Source: an uncultured Muribaculaceae bacterium
GTDB lineage: Bacteria > Bacteroidota > Bacteroidia > Bacteroidales > Muribaculaceae
NCBI GenBank assembly: GCA_947627615.1
Contig: CANQWS010000009.1
Coordinates: 21,293 to 85,292 of the forward strand
Reading direction: 5' to 3'
DNA: 64,000 nucleotides
Positions 45,799 to 54,671 of this stretch are shown here, piece by piece; position 1 is the first letter of the stretch; each line of letters begins with the position of its first letter. The notes under the pieces were generated by a model. The model was not told the DNA's origin. It saw nothing but the letters and a program-made list of their open reading frames with translations, and ran no database searches. The position numbers and the translations under genes are program-made.

Positions 45799-47004
45799 TT
45801 ACGGCTGGGTGAAGATTACGATACGGTTCCAGTCATTTTCGCCGTAAGGCTGTTCGGAGCTACCGTAGGCGCGTTTGGTGAGGCGGGCGCCGTCGATTCC
45901 GTATTCCTTCACGAGGGTGTCGATGACAGCCTGTGAGCGGCGTTCGGAGAGTTCCTGGTTGTATTCTGAGGTACCGGTGTCACGGTCTGCATATCCGTCG
46001 ACAACAACCTTTGCATCGGGATTGGCCTTCATCCACTGTGCGATGTTGTAGACATTGACCATTTCCTCATCGGAGATGTTGGCTGAGTTGATCTTGAAGC
46101 GGACGGTGGTCAGCATCGGGGTCTGCTCCACAGGAGCGGCAGTTGTGGCTTCGGGGCAAGGCAGCTGTGCGTTGGCGGCAGCGAGAGCGGCTGAAGTTGC
46201 GGCGAGCTCTCCGCGGAGGTCATTGACCTGGTTGTTGAGGTTGTTGATGTAGCCGAGGTAATCGCAGGGGTTGTAGGCTTCGAACTTGCGTCCGCCGATG
46301 GTGAAGCTGAAACCGCCGATGGCCGAGATGTTGGCTTCGATGGGGTCGCCGCTTACGAAGCTGTTGAATTCGTCGCCGTAGAACTGGGCGCGTGCTTCAG
46401 CAAAGAAATCGACATACTTGCAGAGACGGAAGCGGAGCTGGAAACCGGCTGAAACGGGGAGGGTCCAGAATTTATCCTTGATGTTGCCGTGGCCGTCGCC
46501 CACCTCGCTGATGATGTGCGGACGGAAGTGCCATGTGTAGGTACCGCCGACACCGACGAAGGGAATGAACGAGAACACTCTATTGGGGTTGACACCGCAG
46601 ATGGACGAGGTCATGTCCCACATAAGGTCGGCATTGGCCGTGAGCATCTGGGCTTTTTCTTTATATTCCATGTCGAAACGCATTTTGCCGTACATGGCCG
46701 AGATGCGGAATCCGAGGTAGGGGCTGAACCAGTGGCCAACGCCTGCGTTATAGGCCATTGACACGCGGCGGTGCTGCTGATCGCCGGGGAGCCAGGTATC
46801 GGTGAAAGGCACCTGAACGCCGGCACCGACCTGAATGAACCAATTGTCGCGCCATGATGACGAATAGTGGGTCTTGCACTCCACTTCGTTCACCAAAGCA
46901 ACAGTTTCTTCTTCAACGACCACAGTTTCCTGTGCGTTGGAAAGTTGCGTCGACAGAAGCATGCTTCCACAAGCAACGGCTGTCAAAATAATGTTAGTTT
47001 TCAT
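45799..47004 (-). CDS. OmpA-family outer-membrane protein
   Basis: This 401-residue protein has a signal peptide (MKTNIILTAVACGSMLLSTQLSNAQ). The N-terminal half is an outer-membrane beta-barrel (WFIQVGAGVQVPFTDTW, FSPYLGFRISAMYGKMRFDMEY, FIPFVGVGGTYTW). A short coiled coil follows (NNLNNQVNDLRGELAATSAALAAANAQ, about residue 250-278). The C-terminal OmpA domain binds peptidoglycan (VRFKINSANISDEEMVNVYNIAQWMKANPDAKVVVDGYAD, ERRSQAVIDTLVKEYGI). ATG 47004 gives the signal peptide directly; upstream in-frame codons are leader. In Porphyromonas a similar OmpA pair is abundant and affects fimbriae, but linkage to the fimbrial operon here rests on position only. Confidence 0.9.
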   Translation of the reverse strand: MKTNIILTAVACGSMLLSTQLSNAQETVVVEEETVALVNEVECKTHYSSSWRDNWFIQVGAGVQVPFTDTWLPGDQQHRRVSMAYNAGVGHWFSPYLGFRISAMYGKMRFDMEYKEKAQMLTANADLMWDMTSSICGVNPNRVFSFIPFVGVGGTYTWHFRPHIISEVGDGHGNIKDKFWTLPVSAGFQLRFRLCKYVDFFAEARAQFYGDEFNSFVSGDPIEANISAIGGFSFTIGGRKFEAYNPCDYLGYINNLNNQVNDLRGELAATSAALAAANAQLPCPEATTAAPVEQTPMLTTVRFKINSANISDEEMVNVYNIAQWMKANPDAKVVVDGYADRDTGTSEYNQELSERRSQAVIDTLVKEYGIDGARLTKRAYGSSEQPYGENDWNRIVIFTQP

Positions 47005-47438
47005 TCTCTCTAAATTTTTAAGTATACAATAATAAATAGCAAATTCTGGCTTTAAGAGCGGATGCGATGACACCTGGACTGTGACTATTTGCATCTTTTC
47101 TTTGTGATTTATAACATACGGTCATTATTTTTTGTTTTGTTTCACATTGTCATTTATTCACTTTTTTATCGGATTTTTTTCTTCCGCGGGGGCCATCCGG
47201 AGGGCCAGAAGGCGGTCTCGAGGCAACTGCCGCGCGGCCCTGGTGCGGATATTCAGCGCTGGCAGACAACTGTTTAGCACAATTTATCAGAAAGCACTCT
47301 CCGGTTCAGAGCGTAAGTGCGTCAGTTCCCCTGAAGAACAATAATTACCACCTTTTGGCCACAACCCCGCCGAGCGAGGTATTTAATAATGATTTTACGA
47401 TGAATTTTTGCTATCTTTGCGAGTAAATTTCAAAAGAA
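47005..47438. other. Divergent intergenic region between the OmpA-family gene and dxr
   Basis: This 434-base gap holds the OmpA-gene leader, AT-rich for its first 160 bases. A GC-rich stretch near 47190-47245 includes the ten-base palindrome GCCGCGCGGC, and the dxr -7 box is at 47412. A 62-codon plus-strand ORF (47089-47277) is hydrophobic and then random, and I do not support it. No promoter with both boxes is visible for the OmpA gene. Confidence 0.5.
47412..47419 (+). promoter_or_regulatory. Probable -7 box (TATCTTTG) of the dxr operon
   Basis: TATCTTTG matches TAnnTTTG 19 bases before the dxr start codon. The -33 region is AT-rich without TTTG. The spacing implies a leader of only about a dozen bases. 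Confidence 0.55.
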
Positions 47439-48644
47439 GTGAATAAACCGAAACGCATAGCTGTAATTGGAAGTACCGGTAGCATCGGGACCCAGACACT
47501 TGACATCATAGCGGCTTATCCGGAGCGCTTCACAGCCACGGTGCTTACGGCCCGCAGCAGTGCCGACGCGCTCATAGCCCAGGCTCTGAAACACCGCCCC
47601 GCCCTGGTGGTGATTGCTGACGACTCGCTCTACGGCAAGGTGCGCGACGCCCTTGCGCCCGAAGGCATAGAAGTGGCCTCGGGAGCGCAGGCCATAGCCG
47701 AGGCGGCGGCCCGCGACGACGTTGACACGGTGGTGACCGCTTCCGTGGGCTACAGCGGCCTGGCGCCCACCATGGCCGCCATCCGCGCCGGCAAGGAGAT
47801 TGCGCTGGCCAACAAGGAGACGCTCGTGGTGGCCGGAGAGCTGGTGACGCGCATGCTCGCGGAGTCAGAATCGCGGGTCATACCGGTTGACTCCGAGCAT
47901 TCAGCCATCTACCAGTGTCTGGCGGGCGAATCGCCCGAATCGGTCAGGAAGCTCATCATCACGGCTTCGGGAGGCCCGTTCCGCACTTTCAGCAGCCGGC
48001 AGCTTGAAACCGTGACACCGGCCAACGCCCTGAAGCACCCCAACTGGGACATGGGCGCCAAAATAACCATTGACTCGGCCACAATGATGAACAAGGCCTT
48101 TGAAATCATCGAGGCCCGCTGGCTGTTCGGCATTGACGCGGACAGGATAGAGGCCGTGGTGCACCCGCAGTCAATAGTCCACTCCATGGTGCAGTTCACT
48201 GACGGCGCCATCAAAGCGCAACTCGGCATCCCCGACATGCATCTGCCCATCAGATATGCCCTCGCCTCCACGGACCGCCTGCCCTACCCGGCCCGCGATC
48301 TGGAAATCACCGATTACAACGGCCTGACGTTCGAGCGCCCTGACACGGAACGCTTCCCCTGTCTGGGCTATGCACGGCTCGCCCTTGAACGCGGCGGCAA
48401 CACCGCATGTGTGATCAACGCGGCCAACGAGATTGCCGTCGAGTCATTTCTGCATGAAAAAATCGGCTTCACCGACATTCCCCGGCTCATTGCGAAGACC
48501 CTTGAGAAAGTGGATTTCATTGCCGCGCCTGACTATGACGCCTACGTGGCCACGAACAGCGAGGCCCGCAACACGGCCCGCCAGCTCGTGGCCGAAAACC
48601 GGTTCCGTTCCGAAAAACCTCTCCATAACACCTTATATATATAA
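47439..48644 (+). CDS. dxr: 1-deoxy-D-xylulose-5-phosphate reductoisomerase
   Basis: This 401-residue cytoplasmic enzyme converts DXP to methylerythritol 4-phosphate with NADPH, the second step of non-mevalonate isoprenoid synthesis and the target of fosmidomycin. The NADPH loop is GSTGSIGTQTLDII, the segment ANKETLVVAGELV follows, the metal-binding acidic residues are in PVDSEHSAIYQCL, and the substrate loop includes TASGGPFR. Initiation is at GTG 47439; no ATG is closer in frame. It starts a plus-strand operon, with rseP beginning 14 bases after its stop. Confidence 0.95.
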   Translation: MNKPKRIAVIGSTGSIGTQTLDIIAAYPERFTATVLTARSSADALIAQALKHRPALVVIADDSLYGKVRDALAPEGIEVASGAQAIAEAAARDDVDTVVTASVGYSGLAPTMAAIRAGKEIALANKETLVVAGELVTRMLAESESRVIPVDSEHSAIYQCLAGESPESVRKLIITASGGPFRTFSSRQLETVTPANALKHPNWDMGAKITIDSATMMNKAFEIIEARWLFGIDADRIEAVVHPQSIVHSMVQFTDGAIKAQLGIPDMHLPIRYALASTDRLPYPARDLEITDYNGLTFERPDTERFPCLGYARLALERGGNTACVINAANEIAVESFLHEKIGFTDIPRLIAKTLEKVDFIAAPDYDAYVATNSEARNTARQLVAENRFRSEKPLHNTLYI

Positions 48645-48658
48645 TATTAACGCAGCAA

Positions 48659-50023
48659 ATGGACGTATTCTTTATAAAAGCCCTGCAACTGATTGTTGCT
48701 CTTGCATTTCTGGTGGTCATCCATGAATTCGGCCACTACATCATAGCCCGCATGTTCGGCATAAAGGTCGAGAAATTCTACCTTTTCTTCAATCCCTGGT
48801 TCTCGCTCTACAAATGGAAGCCCCGCAAAGGCAAGCCCAAATATGACAAAGACGGCAACGAACGCGCAACGTGGCGCGACACGGAGTACGGCATTGGCTG
48901 GCTCCCGCTCGGAGGCTACGTGAAAATCGCGGGCATGATTGACGAGTCAATGGACAAGGAGCAGATGAAACAGCCCGCCAAGCCGTGGGAATTCCGCTCC
49001 AAACCGGCCTATCAGAGGCTTCTCGTGATGATTGCCGGCGTGATGTTCAACTTCATTCTGGCCATTCTGATCTATGCCGGCATAGCATTCTACTGGGGCG
49101 ACAAATACATACCCTTCGACAAGGCCACCGAGGGAATGGAATTCTCCCAGGCTGCCATCGACGCCGGTTTCCGCAACGGCGACATCCCGCTGATGGCCGA
49201 CGGCAAGCCGATCGACGCCTCGAAGGATGACGCCATATTCCAGACCGTCTCGGCAAAGACCGTGACCGTGCTCCGCAACCGCCGCGACACCGTCAATATC
49301 AGTCTGCCCCAGGACTTTATGCTGAAGCTTGACAAGAAAGGATTCATGACCTACCGTCAGCCCGTAGTGGTTGACAAGGTGATGGCCCTTGGAGCCGCAA
49401 GCGAGGCCGGAATTGAGCCGGGCGACCGCATAGTGGCCATTGACACCGTATCGACAAGAGCGTTCACCGAACTGACGGCAGCCCTGAAGAAATATGCCGG
49501 AAAGGCGACCACCGTCACCGTGGAGCGCGCCGGCAAGAGCATGACCCTTCCGGTGACCCCGTCGGAAGAGGGCAAACTCGGATTCCAGCTCAAGAGAATC
49601 ACCGACGTGTATCCGACCGTGACCGTGCGCTACGGATTCTTCGAGTCATTCCCCAAAGGCTGGGAAAACGGCACCACCCTGCTCACCAGCTACGTAAGCT
49701 CGCTCAAGCACCTCTTTTCCAAGGAGGGCGCCCAGAGCATAGGCGGCTTCGGCGCCATAGGCGACATGTTCCCCGAACGGTGGAACTGGCTGTCGTTCTG
49801 GGAAATCACGGCGTTCCTCTCCATAGTGCTCGCGTTCATGAACATACTGCCTATACCGGCTCTTGACGGCGGCCATGTGCTCTTCCTCATCTACGAGATG
49901 GTCACCCGCCGCAAGCCGCCGGAGAAAGTGCTCGAATACGCCCAGATGGCGGGCATGTTCTTCCTGCTGGCCCTGCTGCTCTATGCCAACGGAGCCGACA
50001 TAGTGCGAGCCATAATGAAATAA
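48659..50023 (+). CDS. rseP: Site-2 intramembrane zinc protease RseP
   Basis: This is a 454-residue M50 metalloprotease of the inner membrane. The zinc motif HEFGH (22-26) lies in the first helix, and the third ligand is in LDGGH near residue 401 in the last but one helix. A PDZ domain lies between (about 220-300, with ALGAASEAGIEPGDRIVAIDT). In Proteobacteria it cleaves the anti-sigma factor RseA. In Bacteroidota it is presumed to process ECF anti-sigma factors and signal-peptide remnants. It sits directly after dxr, as in many genomes. Confidence 0.94.
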   Translation: MDVFFIKALQLIVALAFLVVIHEFGHYIIARMFGIKVEKFYLFFNPWFSLYKWKPRKGKPKYDKDGNERATWRDTEYGIGWLPLGGYVKIAGMIDESMDKEQMKQPAKPWEFRSKPAYQRLLVMIAGVMFNFILAILIYAGIAFYWGDKYIPFDKATEGMEFSQAAIDAGFRNGDIPLMADGKPIDASKDDAIFQTVSAKTVTVLRNRRDTVNISLPQDFMLKLDKKGFMTYRQPVVVDKVMALGAASEAGIEPGDRIVAIDTVSTRAFTELTAALKKYAGKATTVTVERAGKSMTLPVTPSEEGKLGFQLKRITDVYPTVTVRYGFFESFPKGWENGTTLLTSYVSSLKHLFSKEGAQSIGGFGAIGDMFPERWNWLSFWEITAFLSIVLAFMNILPIPALDGGHVLFLIYEMVTRRKPPEKVLEYAQMAGMFFLLALLLYANGADIVRAIMK

Positions 50024-50060
50024 CCGAAATCAGGAATCAGAATCCACATCAACCGACAAC

Positions 50061-51248
50061 ATGATGAATTATCCCGTCATAACCTTGCGCCGCGGCAAAG
50101 AGGAATCGCTCAAGAGATTCCATCCGTGGGTATTCTCCGGAGCCATAGACCGGCTCCCTGACTCCATAGAGGAAGGCGACACAGTCGAGGTCCGCGCCTC
50201 CGACGGCACTCCGCTCGGAGTGGGACACTTCCAGATAGGAAGCATAGCCGTGAGGATGCTTGACAAGAACGTCATTGAAATCGACGAGGGCTTCTATGCA
50301 TCACGGCTTACGGACGCCCTGCGTCTGCGCATGGCCCTCGGCCTGATCCGCGGGGACAACAACGCCTATCGTCTCGTTCACGGCGAAGGGGATTTCCTGC
50401 CCGGACTCATTGTGGACGTCTACGGCTCCACGGCCGTGCTTCAGGCCCATTCGCCGGGCATGCACTACGCCCGCAACGTGATTGCGCGGGCACTTGTCTC
50501 GCTCCCCGGAGCCGGGCTGAAAAACGTCTACTACAAGTCGGAGACCACCCTGCCCTACAAGGCGAGCCTCGACCCCCAGAACGATTATATCATAGGGGAA
50601 TATGACACGAACATAGCCGTGGAGAACGGACTGAAGCTCCATGTTGACTGGCTGAAGGGACAGAAAACGGGATTTTTCGTGGACCAGCGCGACAACCGCA
50701 TGCTTCTTCAGAAATATGCGGCCGGACGGCGCGTTCTCAACATGTTCTGCTACACCGGCGGATTCTCCGTCTATGCCCTCCGCGGCGGCGCAGAGCTGGT
50801 GCACTCCGTCGACAGCTCCGCCAAGGCCGTGGCGCTGACGCGCGACAATGTGCGCCTCAACTTCGGCGATACGGCTCCCCACGAGGCCTTTGCGGAGGAT
50901 GCCTTCAAATTCCTCGGTGACATGCCTGACGGAGCCTACGACCTTGTGGTGCTCGACCCGCCGGCGTTCGCCAAACATCGCGGCGCCATCCACAACGCCC
51001 TCCGCGGCTATCAGAAGCTCAACGCGCGGGCCATGGAGAAAATGCCCAAGGGGAGCATCCTCTTCACCTTCTCCTGCTCGCAGGCCATTTCCAAGGAGCA
51101 GTTCCGCCTGGCCGTGTTCTCGGCGGCGGCGCAGACCGGACGCAACGTGCGCATACTCCATCAGCTGACCCAGCCGGCCGACCACCCCATCAACATCTAC
51201 CACCCCGAGGGCGAATATCTCAAGGGGCTGATACTCTACATTGAATAA
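50061..51248 (+). CDS. Class I SAM-dependent rRNA methyltransferase, RlmI-like
   Basis: This 395-residue protein has an N-terminal PUA domain (LRRGKEESLKRFHPWVFSGAID) and a C-terminal Rossmann methyltransferase domain (NMFCYTGGFSVYALRGGAELVHSVDSS). The catalytic-type motif is LDPPAFAKHRG and a Cys follows at TFSCSQAIS. This is the layout of RlmI (23S rRNA m5C1962 methyltransferase). The exact target is inferred from family. It begins 37 bases after rseP. Confidence 0.88.
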   Translation: MMNYPVITLRRGKEESLKRFHPWVFSGAIDRLPDSIEEGDTVEVRASDGTPLGVGHFQIGSIAVRMLDKNVIEIDEGFYASRLTDALRLRMALGLIRGDNNAYRLVHGEGDFLPGLIVDVYGSTAVLQAHSPGMHYARNVIARALVSLPGAGLKNVYYKSETTLPYKASLDPQNDYIIGEYDTNIAVENGLKLHVDWLKGQKTGFFVDQRDNRMLLQKYAAGRRVLNMFCYTGGFSVYALRGGAELVHSVDSSAKAVALTRDNVRLNFGDTAPHEAFAEDAFKFLGDMPDGAYDLVVLDPPAFAKHRGAIHNALRGYQKLNARAMEKMPKGSILFTFSCSQAISKEQFRLAVFSAAAQTGRNVRILHQLTQPADHPINIYHPEGEYLKGLILYIE

Positions 51249-51287
51249 ATCCATCTTCCCGTCACGATACAACCAAACAAACAAGCA

Positions 51288-53297
51288 ATGTCAATATTCA
51301 GAACAGTAGCCGCAGCAGGCCTCGCGTTTGCCATAGGCTCTTCATCCATCATGGCTAAAGACAACAATAAGTTCCAGTACGTAGTGGACCGCTTTGCCGA
51401 TGTCGAAGTGCTCCGCTATCAGGTGCCCGGATTCGAGCAACTGTCACTCGACCAGAAAAAACTCATATATTACCTGACGGAAGCCGCGCTCAGCGGACGC
51501 GACATCCTCTGGGACCAGAACAACCGCTACAACCTGCAGCTCCGTCAGCTTCTGGAAAACATTTACCGCAACTACAAAGGCTCACGCCGGACCGCCGATT
51601 TCAAAGCCTTCGAGAAATATCTCAAGCAGGTGGAATTCGGCAACGGAATCCATCATCACTACTCGATGGACAAGTTCGTGCCCGAGTTCTCGCAGAGCTT
51701 CTTCGACGCCCAGGTTAAAGCGCTGCCTCAATCGCAGAAACCCGCCGACGTGGCCACGTTGAAAAAAGTTATCTTCGACCCCGGATTCATGGCCAAGAAA
51801 GTCAATCAGGCCGAGGGTCAGGACCTGATAACCACCTCGTCGACCAACCTCTATGGCGGTGGCGTCACTCAGAAAGAGGTAGAGGATTTCTATGCCGCAG
51901 TGAAAGACACCACGGACCTCACCCCCATTTCGTATGGCCTCAACCGCCGCGTGACCAAAAAGGACGGCAAGGTGGTGGAAGAGACCTATAAGATAGGCGG
52001 CCTCTACTCCAATGCCATCAAACGGATTGTAGGCAATCTGACCGAAGCGGCCAAATATGCCGAGAACGCCAAGCAGAAAGCGATAATCAACAAACTGATC
52101 CAGTACTATTCCACCGGAAACCTCAAGGACTTCGACGAATACTCCATTCTCTGGGTGGACGACACCGATTCACAGGTGGATTTCATCAACGGATTCATCG
52201 AGTCCTACGATGACCCTCTGGGCATGACCGGCAACTGGGAATCGATCGTAAACTTCAAGAACCAGGATGCATCGCACCGCACGGAGGTCATCTCCGGCAA
52301 CGCCCAGTGGTTCGAGAGCCACTCGCCCGTTGACCCGCGCTTCCGCAAGGACGAGGTGAAAGGCGTTACGGCCAAGGTGATAACCGCCGCCATACTGGCC
52401 GGCGACGCTTATCCGTCGACCCCCATAGGCATCAATCTGCCCAATGCCAACTGGATTCGCGCGTCGCATGGCTCCAAGTCCGTAACCATCGAGAACATCA
52501 CCCAGGCCTACGACGAGGCATCGCACGGCAACGGCTTCAACGAGGAATTCGTGCCTGACGCCGCCATGCGTGACCTGATGGACAAGTATCTCTTCATCAC
52601 CGACAATCTCCACACCGACCTCCACGAGTGTCTAGGCCATGCGTCCGGACGCCTTCTGCCGGGTGTTGACCCCGATGCGCTCAAGGCCCACGGCTCGACC
52701 CTCGAGGAAGCACGCGCCGACCTGTTCGCGCTCTATTATCTCGCCGACCCGAAACTGATGGAGCTTGGCCTGATTGACTCGCCTGAGGCATATAAGGCTC
52801 AGTATTACAAATATCTGCTCAACGGCCTTATGACCCAGCTGATGCGCATTGAGCCGGGCAAAGACGTGGAGGAAGCCCACATGCGCAACCGCAAGCTCAT
52901 CTCCGAATGGGTGCTTGAAAAAGGCGCCAAGGACAAGGTGGTGGAACTCGTGAAGGAAAACGGCAAGACGTATGTCAAGGTCAACGACTATCCCCGCCTG
53001 CGCGAACTGTTCGGAGAACTTCTCGCTGAAATCCAGCGCATAAAGAGCGAGGGTGACTATGAAGCCGGCCGTGACCTCGTGGAGACCTACGCCGTGAAAG
53101 TCGATCCCGCGCTTCACAAGGAAGTGCTTGACCGCTACTCGCATCTTTCCATAGCTCCCTATCGCGGATTCGTCAATCCGGTCTACACCCCCGTCAAGAA
53201 CGACAAGGGCGAGATTATCGACATAAAAGTCACATACACCGAGGATTATCTGCCCCAGATGTTCCGCTACTCATCGGACTACGGCACTCTGAACTGA
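51288..53297 (+). CDS. Dipeptidyl-peptidase III family (M49) metallopeptidase
   Basis: This 669-residue protein has a short signal-like N-terminus (FRTVAAAGLAFAIGSSSIMA). The zinc motif of M49, HExxGH, is present as HECLGH at residues 446-451, and the third ligand motif as EEARAD near residue 473. Family enzymes release dipeptides from the N-terminus of peptides. The Bacteroides homologue of this size is a DPP III that can act on various lengths. An export signal would place this enzyme in the periplasm or on a membrane. The gene lies 39 bases after the RlmI-like gene. Confidence 0.9.
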   Translation: MSIFRTVAAAGLAFAIGSSSIMAKDNNKFQYVVDRFADVEVLRYQVPGFEQLSLDQKKLIYYLTEAALSGRDILWDQNNRYNLQLRQLLENIYRNYKGSRRTADFKAFEKYLKQVEFGNGIHHHYSMDKFVPEFSQSFFDAQVKALPQSQKPADVATLKKVIFDPGFMAKKVNQAEGQDLITTSSTNLYGGGVTQKEVEDFYAAVKDTTDLTPISYGLNRRVTKKDGKVVEETYKIGGLYSNAIKRIVGNLTEAAKYAENAKQKAIINKLIQYYSTGNLKDFDEYSILWVDDTDSQVDFINGFIESYDDPLGMTGNWESIVNFKNQDASHRTEVISGNAQWFESHSPVDPRFRKDEVKGVTAKVITAAILAGDAYPSTPIGINLPNANWIRASHGSKSVTIENITQAYDEASHGNGFNEEFVPDAAMRDLMDKYLFITDNLHTDLHECLGHASGRLLPGVDPDALKAHGSTLEEARADLFALYYLADPKLMELGLIDSPEAYKAQYYKYLLNGLMTQLMRIEPGKDVEEAHMRNRKLISEWVLEKGAKDKVVELVKENGKTYVKVNDYPRLRELFGELLAEIQRIKSEGDYEAGRDLVETYAVKVDPALHKEVLDRYSHLSIAPYRGFVNPVYTPVKNDKGEIIDIKVTYTEDYLPQMFRYSSDYGTLN

Positions 53298-53339
53298 TTC
53301 CATCGGGAAGCAGGAACCAACACCACGTAAAGCGACAAA

Positions 53340-53969
53340 GTGAACTCAGAGCAACTGGCATCGACCCTTCTTGAACAGGCCGTTACCGAGCTATCACGCC
53401 TGCCGGGCGTAGGGAGGAAGACAGCCCTGCGCCTGGCCCTGCACATACTCCGCCGCGACGAGCAGGAGGGTGTGGCTCTCGGCGAATCCATCATCAACAT
53501 GCGCCGGGGCATAAAATATTGCCGTATATGCCACAACATATCGGAGACCGACGTGTGCCCCATCTGTTCCTCGCCCGCACGTGACAGTTCAACGGTGTGC
53601 GTCGTGGAGAACATCAATGACGTGATGATAATGGAACGGACCCGGCAATACGGCGGCATGTATCACGTTCTGGGCGGCGTCATTTCGCCTATGGACGGAA
53701 TAGGGCCCGACAGCCTGACCATTGACTCGCTCGTGGAGCGCGTGGCGGCAGGAGGTGTCAGGGAAGTGATTCTGGCCCTCGGAGCCACTATGGAGGGCGA
53801 CACCACCAACTTCTACATTTTCCGCAAACTCGCCGGATTCCCGGATGTGAAAATCACTCAGCTCGCACGCGGAGTGGCCGTTGGAAATGACCTCGAATAT
53901 ACGGATGAGATAACACTCGGACGTTCGCTGCTGAACCGCACGCCATTCGCCGAATCGTTCCAGTCCTGA
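53340..53969 (+). CDS. recR: Recombination protein RecR
   Basis: This 209-residue protein forms the ring-shaped clamp of the RecFOR gap-repair pathway. It has a helix-hairpin-helix ([20 protein letters not shown], residues 18-37), a four-Cys zinc site (Cys61, 64, 73, 76), a Toprim domain with [14 protein letters not shown], and a C-terminal Walker B-like segment ([15 protein letters not shown]). Initiation is at GTG 53340; the LPGVGRKTA motif is at the expected distance. Normal length. Confidence 0.95.
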   Translation: MNSEQLASTLLEQAVTELSRLPGVGRKTALRLALHILRRDEQEGVALGESIINMRRGIKYCRICHNISETDVCPICSSPARDSSTVCVVENINDVMIMERTRQYGGMYHVLGGVISPMDGIGPDSLTIDSLVERVAAGGVREVILALGATMEGDTTNFYIFRKLAGFPDVKITQLARGVAVGNDLEYTDEITLGRSLLNRTPFAESFQS

Positions 53970-53979
53970 AAACAAAGCA

Positions 53980-54498
53980 ATGCTGACTGACAACATCATA
54001 CGCCTCCGGGCCCCCGAACCCGACGACATAGACTCAATGTACCGGTGGGAAAACGACACCGATTCATGGAGCGAGGGAGCGGTGCGGGCGCCCATGTCGC
54101 GTCATTTGCTTCACGATTTCGTGATCAACTACAATCCTGACCCTTATGCCACGTCACAGATGCGTCTCATCATTGAGTTGGTTGAGAACTCCAGGCCGGT
54201 AGGATGCATAGATCTCTATGAGTTTGACGGCTTCAACCGCCGCAGCGGATTAGGGATTGTCATAGATCCCGCATGCCGGAAAAGGGGCTACGGACTGAGG
54301 GCGCTGGAGCTTATGTGCGGCTATGTACGTCAGGAACTCGGCCTTCATCAGCTATGGGCGGTTGTTTCGCGCACAAACGAAGCCTCCAACCGCCTGTTCC
54401 GCTCCGCCGGTTTCACCCCCTCAGGCAATCTCCGCTCATGGGTGAGAAAAGGCGAGAGCTACGTCGACGCACTGATCTACCAGCGGCTCCTTGTCTGA
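53980..54498 (+). CDS. GNAT-family N-acetyltransferase (RimJ/SpeG-like)
   Basis: This 172-residue protein has the GNAT fold. RLRAPEPDDIDSMYRWEND opens it, the acetyl-CoA loop is IVIDPACRKRGYGLRALELM, and HQLWAVVSRTNEASNRLFRSAGF is the family's C-terminal pattern. Related proteins acetylate the N-terminus of ribosomal proteins or polyamines. No substrate can be inferred. It lies 10 bases after recR. Confidence 0.87.
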   Translation: MLTDNIIRLRAPEPDDIDSMYRWENDTDSWSEGAVRAPMSRHLLHDFVINYNPDPYATSQMRLIIELVENSRPVGCIDLYEFDGFNRRSGLGIVIDPACRKRGYGLRALELMCGYVRQELGLHQLWAVVSRTNEASNRLFRSAGFTPSGNLRSWVRKGESYVDALIYQRLLV

Positions 54499-54535
54499 AA
54501 GTTTCCGCCTACAAACCGGCCCATCTTTTTGGGGT

Positions 54536-54552
54536 CGCTTCAATTTGAAGCG
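54536..54552. repeat. Odd palindrome CGCTTCAA-T-TTGAAGCG
   Basis: Eight bases are perfectly repeated in inverse orientation around one base, between the GNAT gene and the fbp promoter. It could be the end of the GNAT transcript or a protein-binding site. There is no T-run. Confidence 0.45.
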
Positions 54553-54614
54553 GCTATAAAAGACTAAAACCCGAGTACAAAACAGACGTTATTTCATAAA
54601 AACAGGCGGGATGT

Positions 54615-54645
54615 GTTGTTTTTATAGTTTCGTTTTGTAACTTTG
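54615..54645 (+). promoter_or_regulatory. Promoter of fbp
   Basis: GTTG (54615-54618, 3 of 4 to TTTG), a 19-base spacer and TAACTTTG (54638-54645). The start codon follows 27 bases after the -7 box. Confidence 0.65.
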
Positions 54646-54671
54646 TAGACACGAACCAAAACCGTGTTTCA

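Noticed and set aside
47089..47277. A 62-codon hydrophobic ORF upstream of dxr
   Set aside because: The hydrophobic start comes from a T-rich leader. The second half is random, and there is no promoter or ribosome-binding evidence.
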